From: Clostridia bacterium
Lineage (GTDB): Bacteria > Bacillota > Clostridia > Oscillospirales > CAG-272
Reading direction: 5' to 3'
DNA length: 64,000 nucleotides
NCBI GenBank assembly: GCA_017399105.1
Contig: JAFQEJ010000021.1
Coordinates: 27,175 to 91,174, forward strand
Below the pieces are notes generated by a model. The model had not been told where the DNA came from. It worked only from the letters and a program-made list of their open reading frames with translations, and ran no database searches. This document shows, piece by piece, positions 16,449 to 24,038 of this stretch. How positions within the stretch are numbered: position 1 is the first letter of the stretch; each line of letters starts with the position of its first letter. Position numbers and translations under genes: made by a program.

Positions 16449-19061
16449 ATGATAAAGAAATATACTCGCTTATGGGCATTTGTGATTGCGGTGCTCATGA
16501 TCTGTCAGTGCTTTACAGCCTGCAGCGAGGATAGCGATTCAAATACTGAAACCGACGGCGAGGTGACCTCATCGGAGACAACTGCTTCGGAGAGTGAACC
16601 GCCTGCTGGCGAAAAAGTGGAGGCTGAATTTATGACGCTTACAACCAAAACCATCACTACTGATATGTTGGCTCAGACCGGCGACCGTTCTCAGCGCTGG
16701 CTCAGCATCCCCGAGAGCCGTCTGGTGTTAAATCCGCTGAACTTTGGCGGCACAGCAAACGAAGTGACTCATCCCGAATATGCAGATTCGCCCGATCTTC
16801 CGCTGAATATGGGCTATCTTGATCCCTACACCACCACAGGTACCGGCATCTGGATGGAGGATATGCTCATGATGCATGAGACCCCCGAAAATCTGGGTGG
16901 CGGCATTGAAATGCTCTGGGAAGCTGATTTTGCCGGCAAATGGAGTAAGAGCGGCGGCAAGTATACCATTGTCGAGCCTACAGAAAAAGGCGGTCTTTCG
17001 ATTGCGGTACAAAACGGTGCCGATGCTCCCTGGCAATATGTGGCGCAGAAGATTGATATCGATCTTGATCTGACTCCCATGCTCACCGTTACCATCGATT
17101 CCTGCGGCGGTACATGGGCGCTGAAGCTCTGCGAAAACGGCAAGCAGGATGTTGTAATCCAAGGGGATTCCAACAAAACCGGCACCTTTACCTATGATAT
17201 TGCGAAAACCATCGGACAGACAGGCCGCTTCAAGGGACAGGTTAAGCTCTTCTCGGTGGGATACGAGAAGACGCTGGAGTTCAGCCGTCTCGATATCGCG
17301 CTGATCGGTGAGTCGAGGAACGGTACCGCAGAGCAGAAGATCACATGGTATCCCCATCAGCTCGCTTTTGAGGCTTCCTATCCCGACGGATTGGCGCTGA
17401 CAGGCTTTGACACCTTTGCCGATCTCGACACCGTTCTGCGTACTGTAAAGATTACAAACCCCGGCAGAATGAGCACCGCCTTCCGCATCCTCGGCAAAGT
17501 AACCGCTGCCGATGCGAACAGCGTTACGGTTGACTGCGGCACCTTCAGCTATACTGTCGTCTCCTCAAAGGATGCTGAACTGATTTTCTACAGAGACAGC
17601 ACCTCCTGCCTTGCCAACTACAAGCCCGGCGAGAACTGGCAGAACGGCTGGGCATACGGCTGCTTTGAATACGGCGATCTGGAAGCGGGATGTGAGATCA
17701 CAGTCTCCATTTCCTGCGCATCCGACGCAAACGAAATCGCGGCGGTTGCGGCAAATGCCGAAAAGTATGCTTCGCCCGAGGCGGCAAAAGAAGCTTTGGC
17801 TGCACGCGAGGCTTACTGGAATGACTATCTCACCCGTGTTCCCCAGCCGCAGACCTTTAAATTCCGTTATGTGGACGCCCTTGGTGTTACCGAAGAATAT
17901 ACCGAGCAGATGTACTACATCGCCTGGGTCTTTATGGCACAGAATCTTCTCCGTGCCAATCCCGAGGTGGGCTTTAACTACCGTCAGGTCTGCTGCGGAA
18001 AGCCTTCCATGTGGGCATACGGCGATCCGCTGACCACCTATACCGCATCCTGGGAGAGCTTCTTCGGTATGATGTATCTGGGCTATACTATGCCTGATGA
18101 GGCATGGGATGCTTACATCGGTCTTATGACTCTGGTGGACGATGAGGGACTTCTTGCAGGCGAGAGCCTTCCCTCCGAGAAAGCACATACCGGCTATCTG
18201 CTCTATCAGCTTACAGGTGATACCGAAAAGCTCAATTCCGTTTATGACAACATTGCCCGCTACCTCAAGTGGCGTGTGAAGAATCCCCGTTGGATCTATC
18301 TTGAGCACAACAATCCCGACCAGGCTGATGCCGATTTTGCCGAATCTGCGCTGGTGGATATCAAGTACATGATCGAAATTGCCCGTGTCACAGGCCGCGA
18401 GGATGATATCCCCATGTGGGAAGAGATATACAACGACCATCTTGATATGTACCGTATCTGGTTCTTCGATGATGCAGGCAACGCTTATCAGTACTCCAGT
18501 AAGAGCAATCCCAACAACCGAGCTCTCGGCAACACCATCTGGACATCTAAGGGAATGCTTGTGGACGGCCTCGGCGAGCCCTATACCGAGTGGATATTTG
18601 ACCGTTTTGCAGCGGACTACGACATCGATAAAGCATTCTGCGGATTCGATATGATTAAACATCCTGATACCTCGCATACCATCTACGGTCTGATCAAGTG
18701 CGGCTACGAAAAGCCTGCAATATTCCTCACAGAGACCTGCGCCCGCGATATGCTTCGCGTCGGTATGTTTTCCGAAAATTATCATCCCACCGAGTATCCC
18801 GCACCGTCCGGCGTGCGTCCCTCCATCTTCGGCTGCGCGATGCTTATCGACTGCGTGCTGATGATGAACGGCTACATGTCCTCGGATGGACAGGCGATGG
18901 TGCTCAACCTATTCGGTGACGGCGGCGTTGTCGGTATCCGCATGGACGAGGGGATTTTCTCCTTTGCACTGGACGCGGAAGCAAATGCAGCAAAGATGAT
19001 TATTGATGACAAGGAACAGATCATCGATGCGCCCATATGTGCTAAGGCGTTCTTAGAATAA
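16449..19061 (+). CDS. Large lipoprotein with glycosidase-like (alpha/alpha) helical domain
   Basis: An 870-residue surface lipoprotein: signal peptide with lipobox CFTAC (Cys25), a Ser/Thr/Glu linker to about residue 60, then beta-rich domains (a jelly-roll-like stretch near 170-290 and a supersandwich-like stretch to about 470), and from about 480 a helical region rich in aromatic and acidic residues (MWAYGDPLTTYTASWESFFG, LPSEKAHTGYLLYQLTG, TIWTSKGMLVDGLGEPYTEW). This order resembles six-hairpin glycosidases of the GH63/GH78/GH127 type, but no family is firmly recognised and no catalytic residues are assigned. The start at 16449 follows GGAGGAAAA. An MFS transporter gene follows 74 bases later. 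It likely processes or binds an extracellular glycan. Confidence 0.75.
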   Translation: MIKKYTRLWAFVIAVLMICQCFTACSEDSDSNTETDGEVTSSETTASESEPPAGEKVEAEFMTLTTKTITTDMLAQTGDRSQRWLSIPESRLVLNPLNFGGTANEVTHPEYADSPDLPLNMGYLDPYTTTGTGIWMEDMLMMHETPENLGGGIEMLWEADFAGKWSKSGGKYTIVEPTEKGGLSIAVQNGADAPWQYVAQKIDIDLDLTPMLTVTIDSCGGTWALKLCENGKQDVVIQGDSNKTGTFTYDIAKTIGQTGRFKGQVKLFSVGYEKTLEFSRLDIALIGESRNGTAEQKITWYPHQLAFEASYPDGLALTGFDTFADLDTVLRTVKITNPGRMSTAFRILGKVTAADANSVTVDCGTFSYTVVSSKDAELIFYRDSTSCLANYKPGENWQNGWAYGCFEYGDLEAGCEITVSISCASDANEIAAVAANAEKYASPEAAKEALAAREAYWNDYLTRVPQPQTFKFRYVDALGVTEEYTEQMYYIAWVFMAQNLLRANPEVGFNYRQVCCGKPSMWAYGDPLTTYTASWESFFGMMYLGYTMPDEAWDAYIGLMTLVDDEGLLAGESLPSEKAHTGYLLYQLTGDTEKLNSVYDNIARYLKWRVKNPRWIYLEHNNPDQADADFAESALVDIKYMIEIARVTGREDDIPMWEEIYNDHLDMYRIWFFDDAGNAYQYSSKSNPNNRALGNTIWTSKGMLVDGLGEPYTEWIFDRFAADYDIDKAFCGFDMIKHPDTSHTIYGLIKCGYEKPAIFLTETCARDMLRVGMFSENYHPTEYPAPSGVRPSIFGCAMLIDCVLMMNGYMSSDGQAMVLNLFGDGGVVGIRMDEGIFSFALDAEANAAKMIIDDKEQIIDAPICAKAFLE

Positions 19062-19135
19062 CTGAATCAAATTATAAATTTTGGCCGGAGAGTGCGAAAT
19101 GCATGCTCCGGTTCAAAGCGTGATTGAGGTCTATC

Positions 19136-20377
19136 ATGTATAAAAACACTGCGAACAAAAAAATCGGCTTGATGCTCTTTGCTCTCTGCTTTGCCGCCTA
19201 TACAGCGTCCTATGTGGGCAGGCTCAACTTTTCGGCGGCACTTGCGGGAATGACCTCCTCGGGAGTGCTTGATAAGGTGCAGGGTGGTACCATTGCGACC
19301 CTCTATTACTTCTGTTATGCCGCAGGACAGCTCTTCTCGGGATGGTTGGGTGATCGGATTTCTCCCTTTGTGCAGGTCTCCATCGGCGTTGCGGGTGCTG
19401 CTCTCTGTAACATCGGCATGGCAATCGTAGGGGATGCGTCGGCAATGACCGTGATCTGGGGCGCGAACGGTATCTTCCAGTCGATGCTCTGGGCACCGAC
19501 TCTTGTAATCATCTCTCGGATCATGCCGAAGGACATGTGCGATAAAGCCTGCGTCGGCATGTCTCTTTGCAGCCCCCTCGGTATTCTTGCTGCCTATATC
19601 ATGTCCTCGCTGGTTCTGCGGGAAGGCAGCTATCACGGCATTTTTGTCGGAGCGGGAGCGCTTTTGGCAGTCGTTTTTTTCCTCTGCATTCTCGGTTGGT
19701 GTCATATTCTGCCTCGACTGGAGCGTGAGGAAAGCTCCTCGATCAAAGCCGAGGGCGGAACAAATAAAGGTCTGCTGCCGCTGCTTGCTTCGGCTGGAGT
19801 ATTCTCTTTTGTTATTCCGGTAGCGCTTCACGGAGCGCTGAAGGACGGAGTAGCCACATGGGTTCCCACCATGATGGGCGAGATGTATGCGCTGTCTCCC
19901 GCATATTCCACCTTTATCACGATGTTTCTTCCGATTATCAATCTTTCGGGTGCCTGGATTGCCATGCGTATGCGTGACCGAACTGGTAGTGAGCTTCAGG
20001 CAACAACGGTGCTCTTCGTTGTATCGGGCATTTTCGTGCTTCCCTTTCTGATTGGTACTGCATTGCCTCCGATGATTGCCGTCCTGCTGCTCTCGGTTAT
20101 TACTACCCTCATGTATGCGGTGAACTATTTCTTTGTCACCCTCATTCCGGTGAAATTTGCTTCGCTTGGATGCGTCTCGGTAGTGACCGGCATGCTCAAC
20201 TGCACAACCTATATCGGAAGCTCCCTTTCGGGATATGGCTACGGTGCGATTTCGGAGTATCTCGGCTGGGATTTTATCGTCTACATATGGATTGGCATCA
20301 CGGTCATCGGAGCACTCCTCTGTCTTGCATCCTCCAAACGGTGGAAAAAATTCAAGGCAGAACATGAAATTGAGTAA
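19136..20377 (+). CDS. MFS transporter, organophosphate/sugar-type
   Basis: A 413-residue integral membrane protein with about twelve hydrophobic segments. The N-terminal pattern YVGRLNFSAALAGM and WLGDRISPFVQVSIG (with the GD-R loop between helices 2 and 3) resembles the organophosphate:phosphate antiporter branch (GlpT/UhpT) of the major facilitator superfamily. The ATG at 19136 is chosen over a TTG at 19124 because TTGAGG lies just upstream. It follows the large lipoprotein gene by 74 bases with no terminator between, suggesting that it imports a product of that protein's substrate; this is inference. It ends at a clear terminator. Confidence 0.85.
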   Translation: MYKNTANKKIGLMLFALCFAAYTASYVGRLNFSAALAGMTSSGVLDKVQGGTIATLYYFCYAAGQLFSGWLGDRISPFVQVSIGVAGAALCNIGMAIVGDASAMTVIWGANGIFQSMLWAPTLVIISRIMPKDMCDKACVGMSLCSPLGILAAYIMSSLVLREGSYHGIFVGAGALLAVVFFLCILGWCHILPRLEREESSSIKAEGGTNKGLLPLLASAGVFSFVIPVALHGALKDGVATWVPTMMGEMYALSPAYSTFITMFLPIINLSGAWIAMRMRDRTGSELQATTVLFVVSGIFVLPFLIGTALPPMIAVLLLSVITTLMYAVNYFFVTLIPVKFASLGCVSVVTGMLNCTTYIGSSLSGYGYGAISEYLGWDFIVYIWIGITVIGALLCLASSKRWKKFKAEHEIE

Positions 20378-20379
20378 TT

Positions 20380-20414
20380 AATTGAGGATGGAGCCCTTTT
20401 TCCATCCTCAATTT
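20380..20414 (+). terminator. Intrinsic terminator after the MFS gene
   Basis: Stem AATTGAGGATGGA / TCCATCCTCAATT with a loop containing CCCTTTT, followed by TTCATTTT. Confidence 0.85.
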
Positions 20415-20436
20415 TCATTTTCTAACGATTTAGCTC

Positions 20437-20465
20437 TTTACAAAGTTATCATTTTGTGGTATCAT
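20437..20465 (+). promoter_or_regulatory. Predicted promoter of the amino-acid ABC transporter operon
   Basis: TTTACA, 17-base spacer, TATCAT, about 30 bases before the ribosome site of the permease gene. Confidence 0.65.
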
Positions 20466-20497
20466 AAAGTGTCAAAACATGACGGAGGTGTCGAATC

Positions 20498-21154
20498 ATC
20501 AACTTCACTGATATTATCAATATTATGACAGTGCTCTGCCGCGGTGTCGGTGTAACACTGTCCCTTTTTGCAATTACAATTCTGCTCTCCATTCCGCTGG
20601 GACTTGGCGCGACCTTCCTCTCAAACTGCAAAACAGCGCCTCTTCGCTGGATTACGCGCGGTTATGTCTTCCTTATGCGCGGAACACCGCTGATGCTGCA
20701 GCTCTTTTTCTTCTATTTCGGTCTGCCCCAGATCCCCTATATCGGTCAGTATCTCACCATGGATCGCTTTCCTGCAGCCTGTGTGACCTTTGTCCTCAAT
20801 TATGCCGCCTATTTCTGCGAGATCTTCCGCGGCGGACTTCTCTCCATCGATCGCGGTCAGTATGAAGCTGCCCGTGTGCTGGGCATGAACCGCATTCAGA
20901 CTACCTTTAAGGTGGTACTTCCTCAGATGATCAAGGTGGTGCTCCCCGCAACCTCCAATGAGGCGATTACACTGATCAAGGACACCGCTCTGGTTACCTC
21001 CATCGGTATTGCCGATCTGCTGCACTTCACCAAGTCGCTGGTCAACGGCACTGCCAATGTCACCCCCTTCTTTGTGGCAGCGGTATTCTATCTGGTGATG
21101 ACCTTCGGTCTGACCAAGCTGTTTGGCTATTTTGAAAAGAAATTTATGTTTTAA
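20498..21154 (+). CDS. Polar amino-acid ABC transporter permease, apparent AUC start
   Basis: Membrane subunit of a polar amino-acid importer (HisM/GlnP type). It has about five hydrophobic segments and the EAA loop (YEAARVLGMNRIQTTFKVVLPQ) that docks on the ATPase. The first in-frame ATG (20525) has no ribosome site and cuts off the usual N-terminus. A perfect GGAGGTG lies at 20484-20490, and in frame with the gene is ATC at 20498 (also 20495), giving INFTDIINIMTVLCRGVGVTL, which fits family N-termini. An in-frame TGA at 20480-20482 leaves no ATG, GTG or TTG. The start is therefore probably the rare codon AUC, or an ATG miscalled at one base. The ATPase gene follows after 21 bases. Confidence 0.85.
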   Translation: MNFTDIINIMTVLCRGVGVTLSLFAITILLSIPLGLGATFLSNCKTAPLRWITRGYVFLMRGTPLMLQLFFFYFGLPQIPYIGQYLTMDRFPAACVTFVLNYAAYFCEIFRGGLLSIDRGQYEAARVLGMNRIQTTFKVVLPQMIKVVLPATSNEAITLIKDTALVTSIGIADLLHFTKSLVNGTANVTPFFVAAVFYLVMTFGLTKLFGYFEKKFMF

Positions 21155-21175
21155 TGCTTGAGGATGTGATTTATC

Positions 21176-21916
21176 ATGATCAAACTTGACAATATCCAAA
21201 AATCATTCGGTGCCAATCACGTCCTGCGCGGCGTCAGCCTTGAGGTGAAGCGCGGCGAAACAGTGGCTGTTATCGGTCCCTCCGGCTCGGGAAAATCCAC
21301 CATGCTCCGCAGCATTATCGCCCTTGAGGAGATCGATGGCGGAAGCATTATGATCGACGGTGGATATATTGCAGAGAACGGAGAACCGCTCCCCGATAAG
21401 CAGAGACGCGCCTCTCTTCTCAAGATGGGCATGGTCTTCCAGCATTTCAATCTCTTCCCCCATATGACAGTCAGACGCAACCTCACCACAGCTCCCGAGC
21501 TGACCGGACGCTGGACGAAGGAAGAGGTGGATGCCCGCTGTGCAGACCTGCTCTCAAAGGTAGGACTTGCCGATAAGATTGATGCGATGCCGGGAAATCT
21601 CTCGGGTGGTCAGAAGCAGCGTGTTGCCATTGCACGCGCTCTCATGATGCAGCCTGAAATTCTGCTCTTCGATGAGCCGACCTCCGCCCTCGACCCTGAG
21701 CTGACCGGTGAGGTGCTCACGGTCATGAAGCAGCTTGCCGAGGAAGATATGACTATGATGGTAGTCACTCATGAGATGGGCTTTGCCCGCGAGGTTGCCG
21801 ACCGCGTGATCTTCATGGACGGCGGCGTGATTGCTGTCGACGGTGCTCCCGAGGCTGTATTCGATGACACCACGAATGAGCGTCTGCGCCAGTTTATCCG
21901 TGCGGTAGACGGATGA
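21176..21916 (+). CDS. Polar amino-acid ABC transporter ATP-binding protein
   Basis: The 246-residue ATPase partner of the preceding permease (GlnQ/HisP family). Walker A is GPSGSGKST at about 34-42, the signature motif is [15 protein letters not shown], and Walker B is [14 protein letters not shown], followed by the switch [19 protein letters not shown] that is diagnostic of this family. The start follows a GAGGATGTGAT site. The Q-loop is [15 protein letters not shown]. No solute-binding protein gene is in the operon, so the specificity subunit must be encoded elsewhere; the amino acid transported is not predictable. Confidence 0.93.
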   Translation: MIKLDNIQKSFGANHVLRGVSLEVKRGETVAVIGPSGSGKSTMLRSIIALEEIDGGSIMIDGGYIAENGEPLPDKQRRASLLKMGMVFQHFNLFPHMTVRRNLTTAPELTGRWTKEEVDARCADLLSKVGLADKIDAMPGNLSGGQKQRVAIARALMMQPEILLFDEPTSALDPELTGEVLTVMKQLAEEDMTMMVVTHEMGFAREVADRVIFMDGGVIAVDGAPEAVFDDTTNERLRQFIRAVDG

Positions 21917-21941
21917 AAATGAAAAAAGTAAAGGTGACGAT

Positions 21942-21984
21942 TGGTGCTGTTACAAATGTTCCATTTGTGACAGCATCTTTTTTT
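21942..21984 (+). terminator. Intrinsic terminator after the amino-acid transporter operon
   Basis: Imperfect stem GGTGCTGTTACAAATG / ATTTGTGACAGCATC with loop TTCC, followed by seven T. Confidence 0.8.
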
Positions 21985-22032
21985 GTTATACGTTCGGTTG
22001 ATATTTAAAACCGAAATTGAACAACGCGGTTA

Positions 22033-22060
22033 TTGAATAAGAGTGAATATGTGATATAAT
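22033..22060 (+). promoter_or_regulatory. Predicted promoter of the XRE regulator gene
   Basis: TTGAAT, 16-base spacer, perfect TATAAT, 44 bases before the ATG at 22105. Confidence 0.65.
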
Positions 22061-22104
22061 GTAATTAGAACAGGCGCTTGTTACTTTATACCTTGGAGGT
22101 AAAT

Positions 22105-23160
22105 ATGGAACTCAAAATCAGTGAGAATTTGAGAAAATTACGAAAAGAACGCGGTAATACACAAGATGATCTCGCGATCCATCTTGGTATATCTGTGCAA
22201 GCAGTATCAAAATGGGAACGCGGTGACGGATTTCCTGACATTACTCTTCTTCCATATATCGCAACCTATTACGAAGTAACGGTGGACGATATTTTGGGCT
22301 GTAATTCTTTGCGTAAGCAGGAGGATATCGAATCTTTCAAGAAGCAAGCGCAGATATTGATCAACAATGGAAAACGTAAAGAACGTCTTAAACTTTGCCG
22401 CGAGATGCAAAAGAAATATCCAAATGATGAAGATGTGCTATATAATTTAATGTATGATTTGTGGGCGGTTGACCACGTAAAGAACAGCGAGGAAATTATT
22501 TGCATTGCTGCCAAGCTTTTAAAAAGTGATTCTTTGGAAATTCACTACGGTGCTGTTCAAATGTTGGCTTTCACTTATTCAAAATTAGGAAATGATGAAA
22601 AAGCAGTAGAATATGCAAAGATGGTTCCGTGCAACAGAGATTTGCTTTCTTCTGTCTTAAAAGGCAGGGAATTGGTCGAGCATTGCCGCTGGTATTTTTG
22701 GAATGTTTGTGATACTATGCTCAGACTATCTCACAATATGATACAGTGTCCCGAAGCAGAATATACTGCGGACGAACGACATGCAATAAGAGAAAATATA
22801 TATAAATTTTTCCATATGATTTTCTCAGACGGAGATTTCGGCTTTTGGGAAAACAGATTAGGCAGGCTGTGTCGCGATATGGCAATAAGCTCGGCGGAAA
22901 TGGGAAATATTGATCGAGCATTTGATGAGCTTAACAAAATGTGTGAGCATATGGAAAAATATCAAAAATTCAAATTTATAAATCATACCTCGCCTTTGGT
23001 TCGCGGATTGCAATATGATTTATCACAGAGTGGAAGTAGTGACGAAAAAAGTATGGCATATGGATTCCTTTGTTCTTTAGACGAAAATCCTCGTTTTAAG
23101 CCCTTGCACGAAGATGAAAGACTGCAAGCAATAAAAAATAGATTACAAGCTCTTGGATAA
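22105..23160 (+). CDS. XRE-family regulator with helical repeat-like C-terminus
   Basis: A 351-residue protein. Residues 1-70 form a Cro/C1-type helix-turn-helix (ISENLRKLRKERGNTQDDLA, then LGISVQAVSKWERGDGFPDI). The remaining 280 residues are helix-rich with paired helices (EEIICIAAKLLKSDSLEIHY, LAFTYSKLGNDEKAVEYAKM) resembling TPR repeats. The 55031-55816 protein has the same layout and the same HTH-end wording (FPDITLLP versus YPDITMLP), so they are paralogues. The ATG at 22105 follows TTGGAGG. The gene is more A/T-rich in its codons than its neighbours, which may mean lateral acquisition. It stands alone; target and ligand unknown. Confidence 0.85.
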   Translation: MELKISENLRKLRKERGNTQDDLAIHLGISVQAVSKWERGDGFPDITLLPYIATYYEVTVDDILGCNSLRKQEDIESFKKQAQILINNGKRKERLKLCREMQKKYPNDEDVLYNLMYDLWAVDHVKNSEEIICIAAKLLKSDSLEIHYGAVQMLAFTYSKLGNDEKAVEYAKMVPCNRDLLSSVLKGRELVEHCRWYFWNVCDTMLRLSHNMIQCPEAEYTADERHAIRENIYKFFHMIFSDGDFGFWENRLGRLCRDMAISSAEMGNIDRAFDELNKMCEHMEKYQKFKFINHTSPLVRGLQYDLSQSGSSDEKSMAYGFLCSLDENPRFKPLHEDERLQAIKNRLQALG

Positions 23161-23164
23161 TTTC

Positions 23165-23198
23165 AGGTGCTGCCGCATTTGCATGTGACAGCACCTTT
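23165..23198 (+). terminator. Intrinsic terminator with ATTTGCAT loop
   Basis: Stem AGGTGCTG(CC) / (GTGA)CAGCACCT around GCATTTGCATG, followed by TTTGATT. Related in sequence to the hairpins at 13971 and 55823. Confidence 0.65.
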
Positions 23199-23271
23199 GA
23201 TTCATTGGCAGGTAAAACCTGCTTTATGGAAAGTTCTCATCCTCGGTGCCTTTTTTGTTGAAAATGCCCAT

Positions 23272-23300
23272 TTGAAAAACACAAAATTTTGTGGTATAAT
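23272..23300 (+). promoter_or_regulatory. carD promoter containing a perfect palindrome
   Basis: TTGAAA (23272-23277), 17-base spacer and perfect TATAAT (23295-23300). The spacer contains the 14-base perfect palindrome CACAAAATTTTGTG (23280-23293), a candidate operator where a bound protein would block or remodel RNA polymerase. Confidence 0.7.
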
Positions 23301-23371
23301 AAAAAAACAATCAATATCTTGTGTGCGAATAAATAATAGTTATTATTTGAAATAACAAATGGAGGCTCAAT

Positions 23372-23875
23372 ATGTACAGCGTGAATGATACTGTTTTATA
23401 TGCCCAGCACGGTGTCTGCATCATCGAGCAGATCTGCCGCCGCGAATTCATGGGTGAGACGGGAGATTATTATAAGCTGAGACCGGTGGCTGAAGGGCAT
23501 GCAACCGTCTTTGTTCCGGTGGGCAATCCGCTCTCCGAGAAAAAGATGAAGCCTGTGCTTACAAAGGGTGAGGTGATCGAGATGATTCACTCGCTTCCCG
23601 CAGTGAAGACCGACTGGATCGAAAATTCTGCCGATCGCAAGCGCCGTTGTACCGATATTCTGCGTGAGGGAGACCGAAGCGATCTTCTGCGCATGGTCAA
23701 GTCGCTCTATATCCACAAAACCGAGCTTGAGGGCGCGGGAAAGAAGTTCCATGCCTCTGACGAGCGGGCACTGAAGGAAGGCGAAAAACTGCTTTATGAC
23801 GAATTTGCCCATGTGCTTCAAATTGGGCGCGAAGAGGTGCTGCCCTTTATCTGCAAAGAACTGGAACGTGAATAA
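23372..23875 (+). CDS. carD: CarD-family transcription regulator
   Basis: Predicted RNA-polymerase-binding regulator acting at initiation. The 167 residues show the CarD/TRCF RNA polymerase interaction domain at the N-terminus (VNDTVLYAQHGVCIIEQICR, then GETGDYYKLRPVAEGHATVFVPVGN) followed by a helical DNA-contacting C-terminal domain (RRCTDILREGDRSDLLRMVKSLY, and KEGEKLLYDEFAHVLQI). The length agrees with the family (about 160). The start at 23372 follows ATGGAGG. It has its own strong promoter with an internal palindrome and its own terminator, so it is a single-gene unit. Confidence 0.92.
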   Translation: MYSVNDTVLYAQHGVCIIEQICRREFMGETGDYYKLRPVAEGHATVFVPVGNPLSEKKMKPVLTKGEVIEMIHSLPAVKTDWIENSADRKRRCTDILREGDRSDLLRMVKSLYIHKTELEGAGKKFHASDERALKEGEKLLYDEFAHVLQIGREEVLPFICKELERE

Positions 23876-23883
23876 TTGAAAAT

Positions 23884-23913
23884 AGGATGCTGCGGCAGTG
23901 CGGCATCCTTTTT
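23884..23913 (+). terminator. Intrinsic terminator after carD
   Basis: Stem AGGATGCTGC / GCGGCATCCT with a short loop followed by TTTTT. Confidence 0.85.
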
Positions 23914-23977
23914 CTATGCTCTGCATAAAATAAAGGGCAGTGATTTATGAAATATCTGTCATATCCTGCGAAAGGTG

Positions 23978-24006
23978 TTGAAATATGCGAGATTTTCTGA
24001 TATGAT
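23978..24006 (+). promoter_or_regulatory. Predicted promoter of the GHL10-amidase gene
   Basis: TTGAAA, 17-base spacer, TATGAT, 33 bases before the ATG at 24039. Confidence 0.65.
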
Positions 24007-24038
24007 ATTATCATAGATAAAAATACAGTGAGGCAATT

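Noticed and set aside
17565..18785. A 406-codon minus-strand frame opposite the large lipoprotein
   Set aside because: Shadow frame; the plus-strand lipoprotein has promoter, ribosome site, signal peptide and continuous homologous structure.
19067..20365. A 432-codon minus-strand frame opposite the MFS gene
   Set aside because: Cys/His/Arg-rich translation typical of the complement of a membrane-protein gene; no start signal.
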